From positions 1,506,263,643-1,506,327,642 of the forward strand of contig NC_056744.1 of assembly GCF_019279795.1 (NCBI RefSeq): 64,000 nucleotides of DNA, in the 5' to 3' direction. This document shows, in pieces, positions 34,436-44,288 of this stretch; position 1 is the first letter of the stretch, and each line of letters starts with the position of its first letter. The position numbers and the translations under genes are program-made. Source of the stretch: Protopterus annectens (taxonomy: Eukaryota; Chordata; Ceratodontiformes; Protopteridae). The notes below the pieces were generated by a model that did not search any database, was not told the origin of the DNA, and saw only the letters and a list, made by a program, of their open reading frames with translations.

Positions 34436-37012
34436 CTTCCATCCCTTCTGTTGTCCACTATATTACACTGTGTTTCCTGAAAACACTAGAGGGGATAAAT
34501 GTATCACCAAACACCATCATACTAGGTGACTTCAATTACCCTAATATAGACTGGGAACACTACTCAAGCCCAAACACCCTAGCCCAAAAGTTCCTGGAAT
34601 TCATAAACTCAAATGCCATGGAACAACTAGTCACCATCCCCACAAGAGGAGAAAACATACTTGATCTCATCATCACGAACATGGGAGCACAATGTTCAAC
34701 ACCGGAAGTATACCCCTCACTGGTGAGATCAGATCACAAACTAATCTCGCTGGAGGTCCTCATCCCACCCCCACCTGAAATAAAAGACCACAGTAAAGAA
34801 CTTCGAAAGCCGACTTCACACTTGTAAAGACTAGAGTGGTCGCCTTTAAGGCCCCGAGCCGACGGAAAACAGAACTCAAGCCGCTGAATCACTTACAAAT
34901 GCCTTCTACCAGCACCTGCAGGACTGCATGGATAAGGCAATCCCAAGCAAAACAAAGACTCTTTGTACCAAAGGCAAGCGTCCACTCTGGTGGACCCCAG
35001 CCATAAACAAACTCTACAACAAAAGGAGGAAGCTACTACAAGATAGAGCAAAATCCTTAAAAGGTAAGACACCCTTGATCACTATAAGTAAAAAACTAAG
35101 AGCTCTCATAAAATCATCCAAAGCAAATTTTGAGAGAAAAATAGCTAAAGACTCAAAAGACAATCATAAGGCCTTCTTTAGCTATGTTAGAAACCTGGGA
35201 GGAAACTCCCAGATATGCTCAGAACTTGTTCAAAATGATGTGAAGATTACTGATCCTACAGACATTGCCAACATACTGGCTGACAGGTTCAGTGCAAACT
35301 TCTCCCCAATAGGAGAGATATCAAAATCAAGCGATTGGAGCTCCCCAAACATCTCCAACGCCCAAGTGAGAACTGCTCTCTCCAAAGCAAAAAACACAGC
35401 ATCCATGGGACCTGATGGTGTCCCCGGCTGTGTACTCCACGAACTCAATGAGGAATTAAACCCACAGCTAGGACAGCTGTTTAATCATAGTCTTACCTCT
35501 GGATACGCACCCAGGAGTGGCGCACTGCAACTGTGGTCCCACTTCACAAAGGCGGTGCCTCCACCGACCCTGGAAATTACCGCCCATTAGCTTGACAAGT
35601 CTTATCTGCAAAGCCATGGAGAGGATCATAATGGACCTCATAAATAAAGACATAGGGAATTTGCAGACTTTGGATCCATCCCAGTTTGGCTTTGTCAAAG
35701 GCAGATCATGCCTTCTAAACTTGGTTGACTTTTTCAAAACAGTCACCAAAGCCATTGATGAGGGAAAGGCAGTCCATACAGCCTACCTCGATCTGGCGAA
35801 GGCCTTTGATACAATACCCCACTCGGGTATCATTGAAAAACTCATCAGCTTAAATGTTAACCCATACATCACAAGATGGGTTGCAAACTGGCTGAGTGAC
35901 AGAACCCACAGGGTCAGAGTTGCTGGTGCCATGTCAGACTCAAAGCCTGTCACAAGTGGTGTACCACAGGGCTCAGTCCTGGGCCCACTCTTGTTTGGCA
36001 TCTACTTTTCGAAGTACAAGCAAACACAGGAGGGTTATGGCTGACAAAGTTTGCAGATGACTGCAAACTGGGCGCCATAGTAGAAAACACATCTGACACA
36101 GATATCCTTCAGAAGGGTCTCACAGAAACGGATAACTGGTGCCAGAGCCATGGCCTAAAGTTAAATGCCAAAAATGCATAGTCATACCCTTCGGGAAAAA
36201 CAAGGTTACCCCTAGCTACCAAATAGGTGGCAATCCACTGAGTACAGAAGAAGTTATCAGGGACCTGGGGACCCAGGTTGATAGTAGTCTGTCATTCGAC
36301 ACCCATGTAGCTAAAGTAGTTAGGAAGACCTTCTACATTGCCCACCTTATCATGAAGGGATTCTCATCTAGATCAAGGGAGGTCATAGTCTCCCTATACT
36401 CATCACTCATCAGACCAATGATTGAGTACAATGCCCCATTCGAATGTATCTGACCCGACACTTGCAGCAGCTGGAGAGGCCACAAAAGTTCCTCACCAAA
36501 AGGATAAAGGGTCTCAAACATCTGTCCTATGCTGCCCGACTGAAAGAACTCCAGCTCTATTCAGTCGCACGCTTGCTCAGAGGTGACCTTTGCCTAACAT
36601 ACAAGGCCATGTCAAACCCAGATTTGATGAATATGCTTCACCTCAAAAAATCTAGATCTGTCAGAGCCACAAGGGCGGGAGACTTAAACCTCGACACGGC
36701 TATTAATAGGACGTGCTGGAGGGATAGATTCATCACCCAAAGACTCCCTATGCTGTGGAATAAAATCCCGGTATATGTGAGGCAGAGCACCTCGCTGGCC
36801 TTGTTCAAGAGAAATCTTGACCAATGGATGGGAGATCGCAGATATACCCCAGGGATTACCTCAGTGTCACTGCTCAACAGAGGCACAGCAAAATAATGGG
36901 TATAGTTCCCCATACTAAAGGGGTGGCGTAAGCCACAAAACCATGGGCTAGGCTTGTAAATGCCCTCGGGCAGATAGCCTAGTATGAACCTATGAACCTA
37001 TGAACCTATGTG
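34436..37012 (+). pseudogene. CR1 copy 4, ORF2, best-preserved copy
   Basis: 5'-truncated inside the endonuclease, whose C-terminal half reads well in 34,420-34,827 ('ILGDFNYPNIDWEHY', 'ENILDLIITNMGAQC', 'SLVRSDHKLISLEV'). The RT covers 34,928-36,890 in four frame segments: 'PLWWTPAINKLYNKRRKLL', 'AKNTASMGPDGVPGCVLHEL', then 'FGFVKGRSCLLNLVDFF', 'AYLDLAKAFDTIPHSGIIEK', 'SGVPQGSVLGPLLFGIYF' and the catalytic 'FADD' at 36,050-36,061. Thumb and C-terminus are complete to 36,896. The 3' UTR ends with about three 'cctatgaa' units at 36,985-37,012. Only a few frameshifts separate it from an open frame, so it is younger than copies 1-3. The motifs place it in the CR1 clade. Confidence 0.9.
36985..37012 (+). 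repeat. CR1 3'-terminal 8-bp repeats
   Basis: Three tandem 'tatgaacc' units end copy 4. Two end copy 3 (about 30,951-30,967). CR1-clade LINEs characteristically end in short 8-bp repeats rather than poly-A, so this supports the clade call. Confidence 0.85.
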
Positions 37013-37199
37013 TACTCTTAGGCAGTGTAGAAATTGCCATTTGCTCACAGACAGTTTAACATATGTGTAACTAGAACAATTCAATATAGGAGTGGTGCAG
37101 ATAGCTATAGAACCACATCTCATTACAACTACACTATCAATGTATATATATATATCACTAAGATGACATATGCCAAGGCTATAAAGTTACTATAAAACC

Positions 37200-37870
37200 T
37201 CTAAGAAATAAGAAGACTAGGTCTCAGCAGGTATACACTACCACATCAGCACCATGTTCACACATAGTGAAAGGTCACCAAGAGGTAGACCACACACTGC
37301 CTGACACAATAAAAACAATAATGTCTTAGTAATTGGTGACTCTGTTGTCAGGCTCACTGACTCCACATTCAAAAGACTAGACAAAGGGTTATAGTTGTCT
37401 TTCTGATGTCAGGGTCTATGATATCACAAAGGGCTCTAAAGTCCCTCTCACCAGGCAAATACCATTATAACCTAGTGGTAGTCCCTGTGGGTGTGAATGA
37501 CTAAAGGCACATAAACCTGAGGGACATTCAGTTAGACATGTTGGATCACACCATGAATGTGTCTAATGTAGGCAAGACACTGGCCCAGAGAAGAATCCTT
37601 CCTTCACCCAGAATGATGGCTATTTACATAGAAAAGATCATGGCTTCAACAATTGACTTTGTAGTAGTAGGTGTCATTCTAGTGGGTGCCAGTATGTGTC
37701 AGCATGGGATGAGATGACTGGCAGTCCAACTTGCTTCACCAAGGATGGCGTGCTCCTCTCTTTCCATGGCTTCTCCATACAGCCCAAAGCCCTTGCTGCC
37801 CCCATAGTGCCTTTTTTAAACAGAGTCCAGTTAATGAACAGTCCAGCATAGCAGGTATCAATGTAAGTAA
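37200..37870 (+). pseudogene. CR1 copy 5, ORF1 SGNH esterase
   Basis: The most complete ORF1 esterase in the window. 'NVLVIGDSVVRLTDS' carries the block I 'GDS' (37,335-37,343), whose serine is the nucleophile of the family. 'VPVGVND' at about 37,484-37,501 is block III. 'TKDGVLLSFHGFSIQPKAL' at about 37,735-37,795 holds the block V aspartate, but its histidine position reads leucine. Stops and frameshifts are scattered through it. It starts about 190 bp after the 3' tail of copy 4, giving a head-to-tail CR1 pair. The domain is known in CR1 ORF1; the substrate is unknown. Confidence 0.75.
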
Positions 37871-38838
37871 CTATTTATAACCCTAAATTGGACCATGTCA
37901 AGATGTCTCTTCTTGGCACCAGAAGTCTTACCAGTAAATTGTCTGATCTTAAGTCCTGCAACTTGAGCATGTGCACATTTGAAAAGTTACTGAGACGTTG
38001 TTTTCATGTAAACATAGCACTCTCTCCATGCCTGGGTTTTGTACCTACTAGGCATTCATGACTGATGGAAACTGTGATGGTTTTTCCTTACTTATCAAGG
38101 ACTACATTACCTTTAGACAGCTTTCCAGAGACCCACAAACTGAACTCCTTTAACTCCAACTTAACCTGAACAAGGCAAACTATCAATTTACTGCCTCTTG
38201 CAGGACACTGTATATGCCCCTTTTGACCATATAAGATATTTCTTAGTGTATCTGAGGAACTACCTATTACCAAAATTGACTTTATAATAGGAGATTTCAA
38301 CAACCTCTTAATAAATCAGGGCAACTATACCTTCACATTTGGGTATGTCTAGAGATTTTTATACTTATCAAATAAAAATTATTTTTGAAAGAGATGATTA
38401 ATAAGCCAAATAGAAGATATAATATTATTGACTGTCCTAATTAATACAGCCACCGTGTGTACAACTGCTCTAGTTTCTCCATGGTTAGGTTTGACCATAA
38501 ACATGTAACTGTTTCTTTTAAAATTTCCATAAACCCTGCAGATTTTAATTCTGAATTCAGGAATTTCAAAAGGATAAACCTTCCAAATTCACTAGTTGCA
38601 ACATTGACACAGTTGCTATTTATACAAGAGAGTACTGTTCCCAAATATATAAGTATCTAGACATGGCCATCCCTACAAGAGCCAAATATAGTGAGACATT
38701 TAAGAACAAACAACTGTTCTGGCCCACCAACTTAACTAAACTCTCTAACAAGGAAAAAATCATTAAATCATACAACAGATCTGAAATTCCTCACATTAAA
38801 GCAGACATCAGCAAAATCAGTAAGGAAAGTACAGTTTT
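37871..38838 (+). pseudogene. CR1 copy 5, segment a (endonuclease and linker)
   Basis: Decayed endonuclease with 'LLGTRSLTSKLSDLKS' near 37,907, 'IIGDFNNLLIN' near 38,287-38,320 and the 'WLGLTINM' remnant of the SDH block near 38,480. It is followed by the RT linker ('LFWPTNLTKLSNKEK', 38,717-38,760). It stops abruptly at 38,838, where DIRS-A begins, and its downstream part resumes at about 43,346. Confidence 0.75.
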
Positions 38839-39050
38839 GCAAAATCTTACTGTAACGGTAGATGTCCTTGCCTTCACCACTGCAGTATTCATAACTTATG
38901 GGATTCCTTGGCATGGAAGCCTGTCATCCACCCAGACTACCAAAGCCTACCCTTGTTTTAAGGTTTGCTGAATGTCAGCTAAATGCTCCTCACATAGAGT
39001 AAGACATAAAGGTGATGTTCAGGCATACCATCCTCAGAACTGATTGTCCC
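38839..39050 (-). repeat. DIRS-A terminal inverted repeat (low-coordinate end)
   Basis: Its outer 50 bp ('ggtagatgtccttgccttca') are complementary to the internal region at 39,134-39,186. Its inner part is inverted relative to 43,190-43,340. Confidence 0.8.
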
Positions 39051-39133
39051 AGTAGGAACAGCAGTCCAAGGAAAACCAAGTGAACCTGCACATCCAGGAA
39101 GGAAAAAAAGACTAGGGGGATGGTGGGAGGGAG

Positions 39134-39186
39134 TGAATATTGCAGCTGTGAAGGCAAGGACATCTACCATTATGGTAAGATTTTAC
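39134..39186. repeat. DIRS-A internal complementary region
   Basis: 'tgaaggcaaggacatctacc' with flanks is the reverse complement of the outer left end at 38,839-38,890. In DIRS elements this internal copy is thought to template the joining of the termini into a circle. Confidence 0.75.
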
Positions 39187-40181
39187 ACAACTGTACTATT
39201 TACTTCTAAGAAGCCTTGAAAAATGGCATTAGCAAAACCAGCTCTAGCTCTGGAGACACCATCCAGCTTGTAGTGTTTGGTAAAAGTATGCACAGAAGTC
39301 CAGATAGCTGCCTCAAGAATAGAATTAGTGTCTGAGCCTTTGAAAAAAGCACCAGAAGAAGCCACAACTCTAGTAGAACGAGTCTTTACAGATGAAGGAA
39401 GGCTCTCACCATGAAAAGTTTAACAAAAAGAAAAAGTCATTGAAATCCAAGTAGAAATAGTTTGCTTGGAAATAGCCAATCCTAAATACCTAGGATGAAA
39501 GGAAACAAACAGCTGATCAGATTTTCTAATAGCTTTAGTGTTATCCAAGTAAATCTGAGCTGTCTATGCATGTCTAAGGTATGCAGCACCCTCTCACTGT
39601 CAGATTGTGGAGAGTGGAAATTAATAGACTGATTAAGTAACAACTCGTTAACTACCTTGGGCATAAAAAGGATTAGTACACAGGGGCACCCTGTCTTCAT
39701 GGAATATCAAAAAAGGTGGACAAGCCATAAGGGCTTGCAACTCAGACACCTGTCTAGCAGAAGTAAGAGATAACAAAAGAACTGTCTTCCAAGAACAATG
39801 TTGCAAGGAAGCTGAAACAGCAGGCTCAAAAGGAGCCTGAGTAAATTTCTCCAGAACAAAATTAAGATCACAGGGAGGAGGAACAGGCTTCCTAGGAGGT
39901 CTAATATTAAGGATGCCTTTAAGAAATTGCTTAGTCTCAAATATATTAGCTAAAGAAAGAGTTAAAGGCAGACAGGCAAGATAGAGCAGATAAGTGACCA
40001 TAATAGAAAAATGGGCCAAACCAGCAGTAACCAATTCATACAAATAAGAGACAACCAAAGGAACATCCATAGTAAGTGGGTCCAGGTTATGGGAGATACA
40101 CCAAATAGAAAACCTATCCCATTTAGATATGTAGGATTTCCTAGTAGTAAGTTTCCTGGCCTCCTGCAGGACCTGCAGCAT
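39183..40181 (-). pseudogene. DIRS-A tyrosine recombinase
   Basis: On the minus strand the frame 40,181-39,648 starts 'MLQVLQEARKLTTRKSYISK' and has the N-terminal SAM-like helices of DIRS recombinases. 'TSARQVSELQAL' (about 39,745-39,710) contains the first catalytic arginine. After frameshifts the C-terminal part (39,365-39,183) reads 'EAAIWTSVHTFTKHYKLD', which carries the presumptive tyrosine nucleophile. The enzyme would integrate a circular DNA copy by site-specific recombination. Stops in between show it is inactive. Confidence 0.8.
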
Positions 40182-40212
40182 GTCCTCAGAAAAAAAAGGT
40201 GTCTATGAGGAA

Positions 40213-41240
40213 TCAAAACCCACCTACAGTGTCAGTTGAAGTGTGGACAGGTTGGGATGGATGACAGATCCCTTGTCTTGTGTGAGTAGATCCACCCTGT
40301 GAGGTAACTTGGGATGACTGCCCTTGGCTAGATGCAGAGGGAACCAGTGCTGTCACAGACAAAAGGGAGTCGCCAACATGATTTTTGAAGCATCCTGTTG
40401 AATCTTGAACAGGACTCAGAATGAGAGGAAGGGGAGGGAATTCATAAAAAAATCCCTTTCTAAGAAAATGAGAGGGTGTCCACCATCTACACAAAAGGAC
40501 CTGGGACTCTGGCACAAAACATAGGAGTAGTTTGTTCAGAGGGGAGGCAAGGAGATCTACTTGAGGAGTACCCTACTGGTGAACAATGTCCAGAAACACA
40601 TTCCTGTGAAGCATCCATTCATGGGATTGAGTGAAGGAGTTACTCAGAGTGTCTGCCGCAATGTACTGATCTGAAGGAATATAAACTGCCTGAAGAGTCA
40701 CTTGATACATCACAGCCAAATCCCATACCAGAAGTGCCAGCCAGCAAATAAGGTAAGATCTGTGGTATTGTCTGTGAATACATTGAGAAACCTTTGAGAG
40801 AAAAAAGGATGAAAGGCCTGTGGGAGCAGGAGAGGAAATAGTGTCTGAAGGGACAGCATCTGAAAGGAAGGTGTAGTGTTTAGATGAGAGAGGTCTAGAA
40901 TCAGTCTCCAAGTACCATCTTTTCTGGGCAAAAGAAACATTCTTGAATAAAACCCCTTCCCCCATGGGACACATGCACCTCTTGACTAGTACTCTGAAAT
41001 AAGACATCTCAAAGAACCTCTGGAAAAAAAAAGAAGTTGTTCCCAAGGAGGCTGAGAAATGCCCATAAAAGGAGGACAGGAAATCCACATCATGAAGTAC
41101 CCCTGATGAGTGATTGACAGAACCCAAGAATCCTGGGTGATTTGAAACCAAAGATAAAGAAAAAGGCAAAGAGAATGAAGAATGTGACTGGGAACAGGCA
41201 GATATTTAGACAGCACCTGGTTTGTCAGGAAAGGAGGACT
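40213..41240 (-). pseudogene. DIRS-A RT and RNase H, palm deleted
   Basis: 'FQITQDSWVLSITHQGYFMM' (about 41,160-41,100) matches the RT entry segment of DIRS-B. 'LLPRKDGTWRLILDLSHLN' (frame 40,940-40,710) is the first fingers block. Within about 75 bp the frame jumps to 'FTDNTTDL', equivalent to the 'IQSDNMAV' of RNase H in DIRS-B, whereas in DIRS-B these points lie about 880 bp apart. The YLDD catalytic block is therefore missing. 40,515-40,213 is the RNase H-to-recombinase linker ('FFYEFPPLPLILS'). Confidence 0.8.
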
Positions 41241-42975
41241 TATGAATCCCTGCAGTCTGAGTGGCCTTAGCAGGAGTAGCCCATTTACTACCCTTTTTAC
41301 CTTTAGCAGGAGGGTGAGATTGTCTACAAACAAAGGCTGGCTTAGAAGGGTAGTTTCTCTGAAATTTAGGCACATGAGAAACACATGTTTAAGCTCATTT
41401 AAGGCCTTCCCCTTGTCCTGAAGAGACTTAAACAACCCAGCAGCCACTTCACCAAACAAAATATTATTATCCATCAACTTAGCCTTAATATCATCTGGTA
41501 AAGGTTGAAGCCAAAGCTAAGAATACCTCCTCATTAGTGAACCAAAAGCGTCAGCTGTAGAAGAGGCATCTGCTGCATCATAATTACATTTGATATAATG
41601 ATGGACTACTTGAGAGGAAGTCCCTAGCAAGGAAAGAGCAGAAGATTTACTCTGAGTCTGGAAGATCAGAAAAAAGCTGACAAGCCTGAGAAAGAAGAGC
41701 GAAGACATACCTAGATATATGGGTCTGATAATTAATAGCCTGAAAAGCTAGGGTAGCTGAAGTATCAACTTTCTTACCCAGCCTGTCCGTGGTTTTGCTG
41801 TCCTTGTAAGAAGGCAGTAACTTGGATGAAGGAAGTAACTGAGACGACTTATCATAGGCTGCAGACAACACAGAGGGGTCAGCAACAGAACATTTGAACA
41901 AAAAACAAAAAAGAACAATCTTCAGGCACCCTATAAAACCTATTAGACTTCTTGGGAGCAGGGGGGGATCAAGTGCTTTAGTGGCATTGGAAACAAAAAC
42001 ACCCAGTAAAGCAGCCAAAGCAGGAGGGATAGCTGCATGTTTAAGAGATTCTATCTGCAGTAACTCGTAGTATCTCTTATGGATATCAGAAACCAAGCAA
42101 AGTCCCACTTAAAAAAATCCATCATCCTAGAGACTGTGTCCTCAAAGGAAATTTCTTCAGAAGGAGTAACTGGGACTGTTAGATTCCTCAGCCTCAGACA
42201 CGTAGTCTAAGGGAGAAGGAATCTAGGTAGGATAAGTAAGGGATTCTTCATCAGAATCAAGCTCTTCAGAAAATTGTAATTCCCTGGACCTTTTAAGTGT
42301 AGAAGAGGACCATGGAGCAGCAGCAACTGAAACACTTTGAGGAGGTCTTAATGACAGGAAGGCATTAAAAACCCCTGAGTAAAGGCTTGCCACTCACTTT
42401 GTGGAACTCTAGGAGCAGAAGAAACATGTTTCGTTTTCTGTTTCTTTTTTAAGGAAACATCCATCTCAGACAACTGAGAAGGCTCTGACTCAGAACAGCA
42501 TTCCACAGCCATAGGAAGGACTTCTTCCTTCAGAAGAAACTGTGGACCCCCCCAGACCCTCAGAAATAAACAACCGTGGTTCCCCCTGAACATCCAAAAC
42601 AGATACCTGCAAAACTTTGCTGGACATGCTGCTGGCCAGATACTCACCAGCCCCAAATCCAGATGTGGCAGAGAAATCTGACAACACAGCCAGGCAATCT
42701 GCTAGGTTTGTAACAACCTTGGGAGAAACACGTCACAGAGGCTTGATAGTGGAAGATTCCAGTCTTACTTTTTCATCTTCTTCTTCACTGACAGCTGGCC
42801 CTGGTGGTGGGAATTTCCATCCATAGTATCTTTAACAAGAAGCTTAAGATGCTGGTTCTCAAGATACAATGAAAAGGGAGAAAGCCTACTGTGAATGGTT
42901 TTTGGGATGAATGCCTGACAAATAGAACAAGATGTATGGTCATGAGAAGCTCTTAGGCAAAGAGGCACTTATTAA
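41241..42975 (-). pseudogene. DIRS-A gag-like ORF
   Basis: Minus-strand gag-like sequence in several frames. The zinc-like N-terminus is at 42,968-42,765 ('HTSCSICQAF'). 42,108-41,647 contains 'VLSAAYDKSSQLLPSS', then 'DRLGKKVDTSATLAFQAINY', which aligns with 'DRIGKHAFTSVTFAIRSLNY' in DIRS-B. 41,477-41,380 is the C-terminal part ('FKSLQDKGKAL'). The protein presumably packages element RNA. Frameshifted and inactive. Confidence 0.75.
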
Positions 42976-43189
42976 TGTTGTTTTTATGGGGAATATGTCT
43001 TACACACTGGCATTTACCCTTCCTGGATGACATTAACCCAACAAATTCAAGAAAAAGAACAAAACTCCCAAATGGGTAATTATCTGCAATGGAGTGGACC
43101 TCAGCAAATAGGAGTAATCACCAGAATGGCAGAAAATAGGTGGAGGGAAACAGACTGATGTTTAGAAACAGTGTACAGACTGGTGGCAA

Positions 43190-43345
43190 AGTTTTGAGGA
43201 TGGTAAACCTGCCCATCACCTTTATGCCCTATGCTACACTAGGAGCATTTAGGTTATGTTCAGCATACTTTAAAGAAACAGTAGGTTTTGGTAGACTGGC
43301 CAGATGATGGGCTTCAGGACTAGTAAGATACATCATGAACTCTAA
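43190..43345 (-). repeat. DIRS-A terminal inverted repeat (high-coordinate end)
   Basis: The reverse complement contains 'tctaccaaaacctac', 'ctaaatgctcct' and 'cataaaggtgatg', in the same order as 38,930-39,020. CR1 sequence resumes immediately after, which sets the outer edge at about 43,345. Confidence 0.75.
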
Positions 43346-43845
43346 TTAGTTTCTGAAGTCAACAATAGTCATAATTCCTTCTTTATATACTTAGGAAGCT
43401 AGGGAAAGGCACCCAACGGTGTTCTGAACTTGTCCAAAATAGCACCACCACCTACTTTGACCCAGAAGATATTACAAATATATTACCAAGCAAATTTAGT
43501 ACAACCTTTACCTCTGAAACATCTTTCTTAATTTCAGAAAATTTCTGAATCCCTTACACCTCCTAAATATCAGAAAGGAACACATAGTAAAGGTGTTCTC
43601 TAAACCCAAAAATACTACTTCCATGGGACCTGATACGGATGCCTAATAAATATCATGAAACATGCCCCCATGAAGTCCCTTCCCTAAAATGTTTAACCTC
43701 AGCTTAGCTACAGGATTTGTTTCCAAAGTTTGGTGAACTGCAGTGATGATGCCTCTACACAAGGGCAACCACACCATTGACAAGAGTAGACTACAGGCCC
43801 ATTAGCCTGATTGGGCTGATTTGCAAAGCCATGGAATACATCATC
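43346..43845 (+). pseudogene. CR1 copy 5, segment b (RT fingers)
   Basis: 'CSELVQNSTTTYFDPEDITN' (about 43,416-43,475) and 'DYRPISLIGLICKAMEYII' (about 43,790-43,843) continue the CR1 RT exactly where segment a stopped. They end at the left terminus of DIRS-B. Stops are present. Confidence 0.85.
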
Positions 43846-44000
43846 TGATATTGTTAATCCTCGTTCATTCCTTACGTATGGGTATCGGTTCTGACCTCGG
43901 AACCAAGCCGGCCATTTTCCAAGCACGCGTTAGCTTCAAACTCTTGAGATAAATTCTTACCCATAATTCCTCTCTCCCTGTTACCCCAGATTTTGTTTGC
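43846..44000 (+). repeat. DIRS-B left terminal inverted repeat
   Basis: Inverted match to 49,909-50,060, with shared words such as 'gggtatcggttctgacctc', 'agcttcaaactct', 'cttacccataattcc' and 'ctctccctgttacc'. The right copy carries an extra roughly 25-bp outer extension. Confidence 0.92.
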
Positions 44001-44288
44001 CACGTTGCCACCCGGTTGTGTCATGCTATTTCTCTTGAACTAAGTGCAGTTGTTTGTGGTTATATACCTTTTGAAGAATTTTTTTCTCACAGAAAATTAA
44101 ATTTTTCTTTGCCTCCTACCCTATCGCATCTAGTGACTCTATTTTAGTCTGTTTTTCCCTTCTTAATTTTCTCTCTCTTTACTGTGAGGAATTTCTCTAC
44201 TACCATCATTGGTAATTTCTCTCCTCTCATACCTTCGGGTATTTACTAGCATTGTTGGTATTCTTCCTGCTATCCCTTTTTGTCCATT

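Larger units (their letters stand above)
38839..43345 (-). mobile_element. DIRS-A, tyrosine-recombinase retrotransposon, internally deleted
   Basis: A 4.5-kb DIRS-type element read on the minus strand: outer terminus at about 43,345-43,190, gag, RT, RNase H, tyrosine recombinase, internal complementary region, then the other terminus at about 39,050-38,839. The two termini are inverted copies (for example 'taaatgctcct' at 38,976 against its complement near 43,240, and 'ataaaggtgatg' likewise). No target duplication is expected, because DIRS elements integrate as circles through their recombinase. A deletion of about 0.8 kb removes most of the RT palm. It lies within CR1 copy 5 and looks older than DIRS-B. 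Confidence 0.85.
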
